From: Saccharopolyspora endophytica
GTDB taxonomy: Bacteria > Actinomycetota > Actinomycetes > Mycobacteriales > Pseudonocardiaceae
NCBI RefSeq assembly: GCF_018070075.1
Contig: NZ_JAGPXE010000010.1
Location: forward strand, 1-64,000
Length of the DNA: 64,000 bases
Direction of reading: 5' to 3'
In this document: positions 39,994 to 48,985 of the stretch, piece after piece
Numbering within the stretch: position 1 is the stretch's first letter
Layout of the letters: every line of letters begins with the position of its first letter
Made by a program: the position numbers and the translations under genes
Notes under the pieces: generated by a model
Told to the model about the DNA's origin: nothing
Databases searched by the model: none
The model's input: only the letters and a program-made list of their open reading frames with translations

Positions 39994-40651
39994 CCACCAC
40001 GACGCCGAGGAATACCGGCCGAGCAATCAGCAGGTCGCCCTGCTCCTCGACCACGCCGCCGCGGAACTGCGGCAGCAATTCCGGGGTGTGTTCGACGAAG
40101 AGACCATCCACCACGTGGTCTCCGACACCTACCGGGAGTTGGCCGCCACCGCTCGCGTGCACACCCACCTGACCACTCTGGCCACCCGCTACGCCCGCGA
40201 GCGGCTGGCCGACATCGCCCAGAACCAAGGAGCCCCCGTGTCCTCCACCCCCGAGGTCCTGTTCGTCTGCGTCCACAACGCCGGACGCTCCCAGATGGCC
40301 GCAGCCCTGCTGCACCATCACGCCCAGGGCAAGGTCGCCGTCCGCTCGGCCGGGTCCGCCCCGGCCGACAGCGTCAACCCCGCCGTGGTCGAGGTGATGA
40401 ACGAACTCGGACTGGACCTGTCCCAGGAGTTCCCGAAGAAGCTCACCACCGACGCCGTCGAAGCCGCCGACGTCGTCATCACCATGGGCTGCGGCGACGC
40501 CTGCCCCGTCTTCCCCGGCAAGCGCTACCTCGACTGGGAACTCGCCGACCCCGCCGGACAGGGCGTCGACGCCGTCCGGCCGATCCGCGACGACATCGAC
40601 CAGCGCGTCCGCGCCCTGCTGGCCGAGCTCGTTCCGGAGGTCGCGCAGTGA
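39974..40651 (+). CDS. arsC: Arsenate reductase ArsC with N-terminal three-helix domain
   Basis: The 225-residue protein joins an N-terminal helical domain (about 1-85: [20 protein letters not shown]...[11 protein letters not shown]) to a low-molecular-weight phosphatase fold. The latter carries the catalytic C-V-H-N-A-G-R-S-Q loop near residue 96 and D-P near the end; a C-G-D-A-C pair lies near 175. The fusion is known in actinobacterial reductases of the mycothiol or thioredoxin type. It reduces arsenate to arsenite for Acr3. TrxB follows with a 4-base overlap and may supply electrons. Confidence 0.9.
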   Translation: MSTPPPSHHDAEEYRPSNQQVALLLDHAAAELRQQFRGVFDEETIHHVVSDTYRELAATARVHTHLTTLATRYARERLADIAQNQGAPVSSTPEVLFVCVHNAGRSQMAAALLHHHAQGKVAVRSAGSAPADSVNPAVVEVMNELGLDLSQEFPKKLTTDAVEAADVVITMGCGDACPVFPGKRYLDWELADPAGQGVDAVRPIRDDIDQRVRALLAELVPEVAQ

Positions 40652-41628
40652 GCGAGGTCCGCAACATGATCATCGTTGGTTCCGGTCCGGCCGGCTACAC
40701 CGCTGCGGTGTACGCGGCCCGGGCAGAGCTGGAGCCGGTGATCTTCGAGGGAACCCAGTTCGGTGGCGCACTGATGACCACCACCGACGTGGAGAATTAC
40801 CCCGGGTTCAAGGACGGGATCATGGGTCCCGACCTGATGGAGCAGATGCGGTCGCAGGCCGAGCGCTTCGGTGCGGAGCTGCGCACCGAGGACGTCGAGC
40901 GCATCGACCTCTCCGGTGAGGTCAAGACCGTCGTGGCAGGCGGGGTCGAGCACCAGGCTCGCGCGGTCATCCTCGCGATGGGTGCCGCGGCGCGCTACCT
41001 CGGCGTCCCGGGCGAGGAGACCCTGCTCGGCCGCGGTGTGTCCGCTTGCGCCACCTGCGACGGGTTCTTCTTCCGCGACCAGGACATCGCCGTGATCGGT
41101 GGCGGTGACTCGGCGATGGAGGAGGCCACCTTCCTGACCCGCTTCGCGAAGTCGGTGACGATCATCCACCGCCGCGAGGAGTTCCGCGCCTCCAAGATCA
41201 TGCTGGAGCGCGCTCGGGCTAACGAGAAGATTAAGTGGCTGACCAACAAGGCCGTGGACGAGGTCCAGGGCGAGGGCAAGGTCGCCGGGCTGAAGCTGCG
41301 CGACACGGTCACCGGTGAGACCTCCGAGCTGGCCGTGAGCGGCATGTTCGTGGCCATCGGGCACGACCCGCGCAGCCAGCTGGTCCGCGGCCAGGTCGGC
41401 CTCGACGACGAGGGCTACGTGCAGGTGCAGCAGCCCAGCACGCACACCGGCATCCCCGGCGTGTTCGCCTGCGGTGACCTGGTGGACCACACCTACCGGC
41501 AGGCCATCACCGCCGCCGGGTCCGGTTGCTCCGCCGCGATCGACGCCGAGCGCTGGCTCGCCGAGCACGAGACCCCGCAGGCCGAGATCGCATCCGAGCT
41601 GGTCGGCGGCGGCTACGGCCAACGCTAG
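40648..41628 (+). CDS. trxB: Thioredoxin-disulfide reductase
   Basis: The 326-residue protein has FAD motif [16 protein letters not shown], the redox site C-A-T-C near residue 134, NADPH motif [15 protein letters not shown] and the end motif [10 protein letters not shown]. It reduces thioredoxin, and coupling to arsC suggests it feeds the arsenate reductase. This would be an accessory copy next to the housekeeping trxB. A hairpin begins at its stop codon and ends the operon. Confidence 0.93.
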   Translation: MSEVRNMIIVGSGPAGYTAAVYAARAELEPVIFEGTQFGGALMTTTDVENYPGFKDGIMGPDLMEQMRSQAERFGAELRTEDVERIDLSGEVKTVVAGGVEHQARAVILAMGAAARYLGVPGEETLLGRGVSACATCDGFFFRDQDIAVIGGGDSAMEEATFLTRFAKSVTIIHRREEFRASKIMLERARANEKIKWLTNKAVDEVQGEGKVAGLKLRDTVTGETSELAVSGMFVAIGHDPRSQLVRGQVGLDDEGYVQVQQPSTHTGIPGVFACGDLVDHTYRQAITAAGSGCSAAIDAERWLAEHETPQAEIASELVGGGYGQR

Positions 41629-41651
41629 GCCCTCACAGAGCCCTGTGGGCC
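41628..41651 (+). terminator. Hairpin after trxB
   Basis: GGCCCTCACAG (from 41628) pairs with CTGTGGGCC (to 41651) with one bulged base. It closes the arsR-acr3-arsC-trxB operon. The following bases up to 41802 hold no supportable gene. Confidence 0.6.
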
Positions 41652-41802
41652 GGGCCTTGCCACGATGAGCAAGATCCCCGGCCCGCCTGGGCCTCGTTCA
41701 GCCACAAGCTCGATCGGAAAGCCCTCGCTGCTCTCCGCCTGGCGCTTCGAAGCTCCTGATCAATCGCGGGGTTCGAACATCAGGGGCTTGCAAGCGACGG
41801 TA

Positions 41803-42645
41803 CTACTGGTGTCGCCATACCTTGACCGAGGACAGCAGCAGCAAGCTGACCAGCAAGGGGATCAGCACGGCATCGGGTACCACCCCTAGCAGGAGCCCAC
41901 CCAGCACAGTCCCGATGATCGATCCGGCGGACATGGTAGCCACGAATTTCGCGTTGCCGCGGAGCACCTGGAAGCTCTGGTCGCGGCTGTACCGAGCGAA
42001 AGCCACCAGCATCGTCGGCAGTGAGACTGCCAGCGACAGGCTTCCAGCGGTCTTGATGTCAACTGCGAACAGCAGAACGATCGCCGGGATCAGCAGCTCC
42101 CCACCTGCCACACCCATCAACGCGGCGACAACACCGATCGCCAGCCCCGCGGCGATGCCCGCGACCGTGCGGGTCACCGGTGACAGATCCAGTGCTCCGG
42201 TACCACCGAAATGGCTCCATGCCAGGGCTATCGCGATCAGGACAAGCAGTGCCGCCAGCACTCGATACAGAGTGGCTGAACGCATCCTCGTTGCCCACGT
42301 GGCCCCCACCCACGCTCCGATGAGCGTGCCACCGAGCAGATTCACGATCACCGACCACTGGGCGACGACCTCGGCGTAGGGAACCGACACCAAACGTGCA
42401 GGCAACGCGGTGAGGACCACGATCAGACTCATCGCTTTGTTGAGGATCACGGCCTGCAGCGCGAGGAATCCGAAGAGGCCGATCAGCAGCGGCAACCTGA
42501 ATTCCGCGCCACCGAGCCCGATCATCCCGCCGAGCACACCAATTCCCGCACCAGCCGCAAATGTCCAGGTCAACGACGGCTTCCGGTGGCCTGCATCCCC
42601 ACGCGCGTTGGTCTGCGTTTCGCTGTCCCCGCCACCAGTGGCCAT
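41803..42645 (-). CDS. TauE/SafE family permease
   Basis: The 280-residue protein has eight or nine hydrophobic segments and the two repeated family motifs: GMIGLGGAEFRLPLLIG near the start and the related ALMGVAGGELLIPAI in the second half. The family exports sulfite or other small anions. It is leftward, converging on the trxB operon. Its link to arsenic resistance is only positional. ATG 42645 is chosen over the adjacent GTG. Confidence 0.88.
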   Translation of the reverse strand: MATGGGDSETQTNARGDAGHRKPSLTWTFAAGAGIGVLGGMIGLGGAEFRLPLLIGLFGFLALQAVILNKAMSLIVVLTALPARLVSVPYAEVVAQWSVIVNLLGGTLIGAWVGATWATRMRSATLYRVLAALLVLIAIALAWSHFGGTGALDLSPVTRTVAGIAAGLAIGVVAALMGVAGGELLIPAIVLLFAVDIKTAGSLSLAVSLPTMLVAFARYSRDQSFQVLRGNAKFVATMSAGSIIGTVLGGLLLGVVPDAVLIPLLVSLLLLSSVKVWRHQ

Positions 42646-42833
42646 CACGGCGCAACCCTATGCCACTCACGCCTCGCTCTGGTTGGCCAAGATGCCTGGT
42701 GCTTGCCGTTGTCTCACGGGGAGGGGCTGCTGTGGCTCGCATCCAAGGTCGCGCCACGGTCCAGACCGCTGGACGACGTCGGCTGGCGCGGTGTGCAGCT
42801 GGCGGATTTGGTGGGCGAGTGCGCGGGCACGGC

Positions 42834-43160
42834 GTGAGCCGATGCCGAGTTGTCGGCGGAGCCGCTCGCCACCTCGTCTACTACGCGGCCTGGTTACTCG
42901 AGCAGGGCGAGGACTGCGATGCCGAGTTGTTCAACGCCAAGCACGTCGCTATCGAGCGTGGCCTGGACTCCGCGCGACTCGCCCAGGAAGTCTTCGGTGC
43001 CCGCGCGCTGCGCGCGAGCGCCCCCATCGAACGACTCACGCGGGACCTCCACCACCTGTGGGCACCCGCCGGCACCGCCGACGTCCAGCGATACCGGTTC
43101 TGGCAAACCGCCACCCACAAGGCGAAGTCCTCCTGGTCGCGCCGCGCCACCACCGCATAA
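42834..43160 (+). pseudogene. C-terminal remnant of an acyl-CoA dehydrogenase
   Basis: The 108 codons from GTG 42834 encode LVYYAAWLLEQGEDCDAELF, then ASAPIERLTRDLHHLWAPAG and TADVQR. This is the last third of the acyl-CoA dehydrogenase fold, including the I-E-R...D motif. The substrate-binding and FAD-binding front parts are missing, though a preceding frame (to 42837, DDVGWRGVQLADLV) may be more of the same gene. It is a decayed fragment, not a working enzyme. Confidence 0.65.
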
Positions 43161-43224
43161 CGCCCCCGCGAGCGGGAGACCGCCGTCGGCCGAATAGCCA
43201 GACCACAGGCAGGAATTACCCACG

Positions 43225-43975
43225 ATGCACAGCGCACCAGGCCAGATTGACTCGACCAGAGCCAGTATCGCCCGCGTCTACGACCGCTTCCTTGGCGGCA
43301 AGGACAACCTTCGCAGTCGACCGCGAGGTCTACGAGCAGATCGTGCAGATCGCACCCGAAGCCCCCGCGCTGGCGCGAGCCGGTCGCCACTTCCTCACTC
43401 GTGCCATCACCTACCTCGCCACCGAAGCAGGTATCGACCAGTTCCTGGACCTGGGCTGCGGGCTCCCCACCGCCGACAACACCCACGAAGCCGCCACACG
43501 CGCCAACCCGGAGGCCGTGACGGTCTACGTTGACAACGATCCGACCGTCGCCGCCCACGGCCGTGCCCTCCTGGCCGGCGACCCACACACCTACTTCACA
43601 GTCGCTGATCTGCGCAGTCCCAGTGCGGTGCTCAACGACCACATCGTCGCCGGGGCGATCGACTTCCACCGGCCACTCGCATTGATCCAAGCAGGCACCC
43701 TGCACCACGTTGAAGATCAGGACCAGCCAGCCGAGATCATGAGGGCCTACACTGCGGCGTTGCCACCAGGGTCGTATGTGGTGCTCACCAGTTTCCACAG
43801 CCCCGCCGACGGCTCGGCTGCGGCCGTCCTGGCCGAAGAGATCGAACGCCGCTTCCGCGGCAGCTCGATGGGCATGACACCCCACCCCGCCTGGTTGTTT
43901 GCGGTGGGGCTCTGTGGGGGGTCCCGGGCTCGGCGAACGGTGTCTACTCGTTTGGCGCAACCACGCGGTCGTTGA
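43225..43975 (+). pseudogene. Frameshifted DUF574-type SAM methyltransferase
   Basis: The first frame (ATG 43225) encodes STRASIARVYDRFLGGKDN, the start of the actinobacterial Methyltransf_19 (DUF574) family. One extra C near 43309 moves the rest to another frame, where AVDREVYEQIVQIAPEAPAL, the SAM site FLDLGCGLPTADNTHE and YVDNDPTVAAHGRALL continue. The C-terminal quarter is replaced by unrelated sequence that runs into the convergent gene. So it carries an indel and a truncation. Confidence 0.75.
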
Positions 43976-44777
43976 CGATCTCAGCCAGGACCTTCAGGAC
44001 GTAGAGGTTGACCTGCATCGAGATTCCGATCTGGTTGAGGCTCCCGAGCAGGGGGATTCGTCCGTCATCATCCGGACCATCCGACTTGGTCAAGGAGTCA
44101 TAGATCCACATGCGGCTATGGGCCGCTCCGCTGTGCATTCTCCAGATGCTGACCGGCAGTGGATCGAGGTCACGGCCGTCGCTGGATGTGGGCCCGCTGA
44201 ATGCGGGATCCATTCCGGAGCGAGCATCGATGATCGCCTGCCCGCCCGTGATCGTGTCGAGGATCTTCGGTGTCGCAGCTGTTCCACGACGCTGCATCAG
44301 CATGCCCTTGAGCCTGTCGACCTCGTCTGTTACCCCCACGGCCCATGAACTGACGAGTTCGTCTCCTCCTGGGAACGGTGCGTGCATTCTCGCAAGCGCG
44401 GTCTTGGCGTTGGTTACCTCAAGAGTGAAGAGCTGATAGAGGCGGGTAATCCGCTCTTCAGGTTCCTCCGGGCCGATCAGCCAGGCGGTCTGGCACGCGA
44501 CCTCGTACACGCTCCTGAGCAGAGTGAAGGGGGCGACGAACCGGGTTTCCAGTTCATCGGGCATGAGCCGCCGCAGCACCATCAAATGGTCTGCGGCGCA
44601 CGACAGTCCCCACACTGTCCGGGTGTAGGTCGACACCGGAAGCTGGTCGTGTTCGGCGTCGACCGCGAAGTCGCTGCCGGGCTCTGGCCTGGGTAGATCG
44701 TTCAACCACACGAAAAACTGGTCCGTGAGATCCACGAACTCATCGAGATAGCCGTCAAGATCGCCCTCGGTCTCCAC
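43944..44777 (-). CDS. Helical hypothetical protein
   Basis: The 277-residue protein is almost entirely helical. It contains SVYEVACQTAWLIGPEEPEE and a WRMHSGAAHSRMW segment; the S-G-x-x-H-x-R pattern recalls helical domains in bacterial defence proteins, but I cannot place it in a family. It starts at GTG 44777 and converges on the broken methyltransferase gene, overlapping its 3' end. No clear partner gene is next to it. Confidence 0.65.
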   Translation of the reverse strand: METEGDLDGYLDEFVDLTDQFFVWLNDLPRPEPGSDFAVDAEHDQLPVSTYTRTVWGLSCAADHLMVLRRLMPDELETRFVAPFTLLRSVYEVACQTAWLIGPEEPEERITRLYQLFTLEVTNAKTALARMHAPFPGGDELVSSWAVGVTDEVDRLKGMLMQRRGTAATPKILDTITGGQAIIDARSGMDPAFSGPTSSDGRDLDPLPVSIWRMHSGAAHSRMWIYDSLTKSDGPDDDGRIPLLGSLNQIGISMQVNLYVLKVLAEIVNDRVVAPNE

Positions 44778-44967
44778 GCGTCGAGGCTAGATGACCTACC
44801 CACCTAGCTGAGACCGGTATTCCGTAGGCGACGCACTACGTCCCTCTCTCAGCGCTGACTGCTCCGATCGGGTTCTCTTGATCAACCCCGGCGTGCCGCC
44901 CAGGTCCGGCACGTACGGTGCACGCGGTTGTCTGATGGCCTTGATCGAGATCAGGAGGTGCGCTGAC

Positions 44968-45294
44968 GTGGACGGACCGGGCTTCCACGTGGACGTCGAC
45001 ATCCTGGAGACCGCCGCGAGAGCGATGCAGAAGATCGCGGCCGATCAGAAGGCTGCCGAGCTCGCGGAGCTGTGTGACGGCGATGCCCAGACGGTCGGCG
45101 ACGACGCCCTGTGCGATGCGCTGGTGGCCTTCTGTGAAAAGGCCAGCGCGGGCATCGACTACCTGGTGGACAAGGCCGACGACACCGGGGAGGGGCTACG
45201 CGAAGCCGCGCAGACCTACCGCGAAACCGATCGCGCCGCGATGGGGCACCTGGCCGGCGACCCGGCTGCCGCGGCAATGGACGAACATTTCTAG
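44968..45294 (+). CDS. EspC-like type VII secretion target protein
   Basis: The 108-residue protein starts at GTG 44968 behind AGGAGG. It begins VDGPGFHVDVDILETAARAM and is helical throughout, resembling the EspC/DUF2580 family of proteins exported by or with type VII systems. It is the first gene of a trio with a toxin-like protein 8 bases downstream and an immunity-like protein after that. It probably pairs with the toxin's N-terminal domain for secretion. A truncated copy lies at 14770. Confidence 0.78.
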   Translation: MDGPGFHVDVDILETAARAMQKIAADQKAAELAELCDGDAQTVGDDALCDALVAFCEKASAGIDYLVDKADDTGEGLREAAQTYRETDRAAMGHLAGDPAAAAMDEHF

Positions 45295-45302
45295 GGCGAG
45301 TG

Positions 45303-46445
45303 ATGGTCGACCGTAAGGAACTGGGCGAGACCGAACTCGCTAACGAACTCGTTCCCGGCAAGCTTGAGGTCCTGTACCGGTACGCGCAGACGTTGCGGGA
45401 CCGAGCAACCGATGTGATCGCTGACGCCGAAGCGCTCAAGAGCATCGACACCGGCGCGTGGACCGGCCCCGCCTACGAGGCCTACGCCGAACACAGCGGG
45501 AACCAGTGGCCCAAGTGGCTCAAGCTCGGTGATGCGATGGCCTACGGCGCCCAGGCCGTCGAGAGCTACGCGAACTGCCTTGGCTGGGCTCAGATGCAGG
45601 CCAACCAAGCCATCGAGCTCTATCGCCGTGGCCAACAGCTCACCCATGAGGCGCAGCAAGCCCACAACAAGACGGTCGCCCAGTACAACTCCGGCCAAGG
45701 CGACCCGGCCGCGTTACCGCCGGTGTTTCACGACCCCGGCGAGGAATACCGGCAAGCCGCTCGCGAGCTCCTCGACCGCGCCCGGCGGCAACTCGAAGCC
45801 GTGGCCGGCGAGTCCGCGAAGGCCCTCAACGAGATGGCCGAAGCGATACCCACGGAGGACGAGGAGTCCACCGGGGAAACCATCGCGCACGCCCTCACCG
45901 ACGCGGCCGGGCTGATTCCCGGTATCGGCGAGGTCGTCGATCTCGCCCATGCCGGGGTCTACGCCTTGCAAGGCAAAGGCACCGAGGCCGCGCTGACCGC
46001 AGCGGCGGCCGTGCCCTTCGTGGGCTGGGCCGCAGGTGGGACCAAGCTCGGTAAAGCGGGCAAGCGGATCGGTGAAGCGCTAGGCATCGGAGAGAAGGCC
46101 CGGTTCGGCTGGTCCGATCGGATCGGCAAAGGCGCCTACCGGGAGAACTTCTTCGAGGCCTACCCCGATCTCAAAGGCCAGGTGGTGGTTCACCATGCCG
46201 TCGAGCAGGCCGTCATCACGAAGCATTACCCCCACCTGGACATTGCTCCGAACGAGATGCACTCGCTCGACAACCTCCGTGGGATCCCCAACGAGCTCAA
46301 CTCAAAGATGCACCTGAGCGATATTCGCAAGGACTGGACCGCCTTCTACAAGGAAAACCCCAACGCCACGAAGCAAGACCTGCTTGATCAGGCCACCAAG
46401 ATGGACGACAAGTACGGGCACCAGTTCAGGCCACCAGTACGATGA
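45303..46445 (+). CDS. Polymorphic toxin with type VII-like N-terminus and HNH-like C-terminal domain
   Basis: The 380-residue protein starts with a helical WXG-like domain (about 1-190; T-G-A-W-T-G-P-A-Y-E-A-Y near residue 50). A Gly/Ala-rich hydrophobic linker follows (ALTDAAGLIPGIGEVVDLAH) of the pre-toxin type. The C-terminal domain of about 100 residues begins near 277 and contains V-V-H-H-A-V-E-Q (His297-298), NEMHSLDNLRGIPNELNSK and HLSDIRKDW, a pattern of HNH/endonuclease-VII-like toxins. It is likely delivered to competitors. Nuclease activity is an inference from the His pattern. Confidence 0.8.
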   Translation: MVDRKELGETELANELVPGKLEVLYRYAQTLRDRATDVIADAEALKSIDTGAWTGPAYEAYAEHSGNQWPKWLKLGDAMAYGAQAVESYANCLGWAQMQANQAIELYRRGQQLTHEAQQAHNKTVAQYNSGQGDPAALPPVFHDPGEEYRQAARELLDRARRQLEAVAGESAKALNEMAEAIPTEDEESTGETIAHALTDAAGLIPGIGEVVDLAHAGVYALQGKGTEAALTAAAAVPFVGWAAGGTKLGKAGKRIGEALGIGEKARFGWSDRIGKGAYRENFFEAYPDLKGQVVVHHAVEQAVITKHYPHLDIAPNEMHSLDNLRGIPNELNSKMHLSDIRKDWTAFYKENPNATKQDLLDQATKMDDKYGHQFRPPVR

Positions 46446-46451
46446 GGACAC

Positions 46452-46898
46452 ATGACACACCACAAGCTGACTCCTGACGTCCCCGGCGAAATCGGAGACG
46501 ACACCGAGCTGGATCGCAGTGTTCACCCGCCTCGGGTCCTGCACCTTGCCTACGTCATCGACAACTGGCTCGGAGATGATCTCTTGGAGGCCTACCCGGC
46601 CTTCATGGTTACCGATCACCTGCGTGGCTTGCTAGAAGGTTCCGGTCTCAGCGGCTACGAGATCCGACAGGCCGACGTCACTATCGAAGAAGAAGCCCGT
46701 GACACGCTGCCGATGATCGGTCGCACGGAGTTCCCCGAATTCCTCTGGCTGCACGTCACCGGCAAGCCCGGACACGACGACTTCGGCCTCACCGCGAAGG
46801 GCGATCTTGTCGTGTCAGATCGCGCCCTCGAGGTGCTACGCCAAGGCCACATCGATCGCTGCGACATCGACGAATACGACCAGAGCACTGGTGCATAG
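46452..46898 (+). CDS. Putative immunity protein
   Basis: The 148-residue protein lies 6 bases after the toxin stop. It has the acidic, alpha/beta composition usual for immunity proteins (RTEFPEFLWLHVTGKPGHDD; VVSDRALEVLRQGHIDRCDI). Its position directly behind a polymorphic toxin is the main evidence. The same C-terminal sequence occurs as a fragment at about 14945-15133 next to a truncated EspC-like gene, so the trio moved or was duplicated as a unit. Confidence 0.75.
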   Translation: MTHHKLTPDVPGEIGDDTELDRSVHPPRVLHLAYVIDNWLGDDLLEAYPAFMVTDHLRGLLEGSGLSGYEIRQADVTIEEEARDTLPMIGRTEFPEFLWLHVTGKPGHDDFGLTAKGDLVVSDRALEVLRQGHIDRCDIDEYDQSTGA

Positions 46899-46931
46899 CG
46901 TCGTTCACCGGCCAAAGCTCGCGCTAGCGGA

Positions 46932-47362
46932 CTAGAGCCCGAGCTGTTTCTGTAGTCCTCGATCGCGGACACGCTGGCCTTCTCCACGGCCTGCCCGCGC
47001 TCGATCTCGATCCGAACCCGGCGCCGGGCGCCCTCGGTGACCAGCAGGTCCGACATCGCTGACATGAGCGCGGCGAACATCTGCGACGACGGCCGCGCCG
47101 ATCGGATGTAGCGGTCCATCTCGTGTGCGACGAACCGCGCGGCCTGCCAGTCCGAAGGCTCAAAGTACTTCGCTTGAGCCGACTCCGTGAGCGCCTGGTA
47201 CCAATCGGCGACCAACGGATGCGGGGCCTCCAAGCCGAGTCCAGGAAGTGTCACCGTGCCCAGGGCCGTCACGGTCTCAGTCGGAACGTCCGGCCTGTTT
47301 CGGCGGATGCGCTGGTCCGACCGCTTCGGGACTGGCCCGCGCGATCTGGGCTTTCCGGGCAT
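46932..47362 (-). CDS. Phage terminase small-subunit-like protein, probably frameshifted at its end
   Basis: From ATG 47362 (good GGAGG) the protein begins MPGKPRSRGPVPKRSDQRIR, the basic start of actinophage small terminase subunits. It continues with LVADWYQALTESAQAKYFEP and a helical section ending SAIEDYR. As read, the frame continues past this point for about 100 residues antisense to the immunity gene. A one-base change near 46950 would give SAIEDYRKQLGL and a stop at 46932, the normal type of end. No large terminase, portal or capsid gene is near, so it is an orphan from a prophage. Confidence 0.6.
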
Positions 47363-47388
47363 GTTTCACCTCCTTGTACGATCACGGA

Positions 47389-48051
47389 ATGGGTAGCGTC
47401 TGGGGTGACTTCCTGTCCTGGCTCTCGTCGTTGAACCCCAGCTGGGTCTCGGCTATCGCGTCGTGCTTGACCGTGCTTGTGTCACTTGCCGCGTTCTGTA
47501 CCGCCGTCTGGGCAGCGCGAGCGGCATGGAAACAGTTGGAGCACCTGAAAGAACAAAAGGAGCTTGAACAGGCATCCAAAATTTCGGGTTGGCTTGCAGT
47601 CGAATCCGATCACGAAGCCGGCACGTTCCAGGTCAACCTTCGCTTCGTAAACGCAAGTAGACTGCCAGTTCACCAAGTCCTCGTTCAGCCCGTCGCGCTA
47701 GAGGCCGACGAAGCTATGTTGGAACTAGCTGAGCCCACTGAGAAGATCGTAACCATACCTCTCGATTTCGCCACCCAACGAGCGAAAGAGCTCATAGCCC
47801 GAGAAACCGAAAAGTCGCTAAGGGAGCTAGATCCAGAAGAACACTTCCTTGCCGGGCCTGCCGCGTATGCCTTCGCCAGGGCAGTGCTACTGAAGCAAGG
47901 TACGGTTCTCTGGTTTCGCGACAGCCAGAACCGGACATGGATACGCCGCGCCAACGGAACCCTCGAACCACCGAAGCTAGATCGAAAAGGAAACTACGTA
48001 GATGGTCGAGCCCTAATTCGGCACCCATTGGAGTGGCCCGTCGAATCTTGA
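47389..48051 (+). CDS. Single-pass membrane protein with long soluble domain
   Basis: The 220-residue protein begins with one membrane segment (about residues 14-36, SAIASCLTVLVSLAAFCTAV), followed by a coiled-coil-like Lys/Glu stretch and a soluble domain (VNLRFVNASRLPVHQVLVQP). Codon use is clearly less GC-rich than in its neighbours, with many A/T third positions, which points to recent transfer. It is divergent from the terminase-like gene with 26 bases between starts. Function unknown. Confidence 0.7.
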   Translation: MGSVWGDFLSWLSSLNPSWVSAIASCLTVLVSLAAFCTAVWAARAAWKQLEHLKEQKELEQASKISGWLAVESDHEAGTFQVNLRFVNASRLPVHQVLVQPVALEADEAMLELAEPTEKIVTIPLDFATQRAKELIARETEKSLRELDPEEHFLAGPAAYAFARAVLLKQGTVLWFRDSQNRTWIRRANGTLEPPKLDRKGNYVDGRALIRHPLEWPVES

Positions 48052-48330
48052 TTCAACGTCGGGCTTCGTTCGTTTCGTACCGACGCAACGGCCTTGACGA
48101 TCTGGCTTCGTCTTCCAGACGTTCGCAGCACGCTTAGGTGGCCTGTCAGCCTTCTCGGGCTGAAACGGCGAACACCAGGTCGGCGACCTGCTCAATCACC
48201 GCGGCCTGGTGCGGCTGCAACTCCTGTTACCTCATCGCCTGGTGTCATCCAACGTCGCGCGCCACGAGTTCGACACAGCGCTCAGCCTGTGGTGTTGCAG
48301 GCAAAGAGGTTGTTGACGGCGTGGCTGTAA

Positions 48331-48897
48331 TCAAGGTGTTCCGAGCAGCGTCGCGACGGCTGCGTGCGCGTGGCGGGCTGGGGCGGGGTCGCCACTGATG
48401 CCGGCCGCCACGATGGCTCCTTCAGCGAGTAGGAAGACCGGTTCAACCACCGCTAGCCCGGTGGCGTGGACCCACACCGCGATCTGGTCGTGGAATGCCT
48501 GCTTGTGCGCCCGGACTTCGGCTCGCACCGCCTCGGATGCGGGTCCGAGTTCGCCGTGGGCATTGATCCAGGCACATCCGCGGAAGCCGGGTTCTGCGAA
48601 CCACTTGGCAAGCCAGTCGAAGATCGCGAGTACGCGCTCGTGGGGATCTTCGACCGCCTCCACGTGGGCCGTCAGGCTCGCCCTCCATCGCTGATCGCGA
48701 CGCTTGAGCACCGCCACCACGAGGTCCTCCTTCGCCGCGAAAAGTCGGTAGATCCGCTTCAGCGGCAGGCCGGATACGGCACGGACCTCATCCATGCCGA
48801 CCGCCTGGATCCCTTGCTCGTAGAACAGCCTTTCGGCTACATCGAGCAGGGTCTCGCGGTCCAGGCGGTTCTGTTCGTCGGTGATTGGGGCTGGCAT
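48331..48897 (-). CDS. TetR-family repressor
   Basis: The 188-residue protein has a TetR helix-turn-helix (TLLDVAERLFYEQGIQAVGM...LPLKRIYRLF) and a helical ligand-binding C-terminal domain. I use ATG 48897; the 49071 extension reads through the operator. Two 16-bp palindromes in the gap to the divergent gene are probable binding sites. It probably represses itself and the DUF1348 gene. The 279 bases between this gene and 48051 hold nothing I can support. Confidence 0.88.
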   Translation of the reverse strand: MPAPITDEQNRLDRETLLDVAERLFYEQGIQAVGMDEVRAVSGLPLKRIYRLFAAKEDLVVAVLKRRDQRWRASLTAHVEAVEDPHERVLAIFDWLAKWFAEPGFRGCAWINAHGELGPASEAVRAEVRAHKQAFHDQIAVWVHATGLAVVEPVFLLAEGAIVAAGISGDPAPARHAHAAVATLLGTP

Positions 48898-48914
48898 CCG
48901 GACTCCTTGGCATT

Positions 48915-48967
48915 GAGAACGTACGTTCCCTATCGTAGGCTCCCACCTATAGAGAACGAACGTTCTC
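48915..48967. promoter_or_regulatory. Paired TetR operators
   Basis: GAGAACGTACGTTCCC (48915-48930) and GAGAACGAACGTTCTC (48952-48967, near-perfect palindrome) lie 37 bases apart in the divergent promoter between the TetR gene and the DUF1348 gene, as expected for two TetR dimers. Confidence 0.75.
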
Positions 48968-48985
48968 AACGTTAGGAGGCAAACA

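Noticed and set aside
48013..48195. Leftward 60-codon frame between membrane protein and TetR gene
   Set aside because: No homologous feel, overlaps the end of the membrane protein gene, and has no ribosome site.
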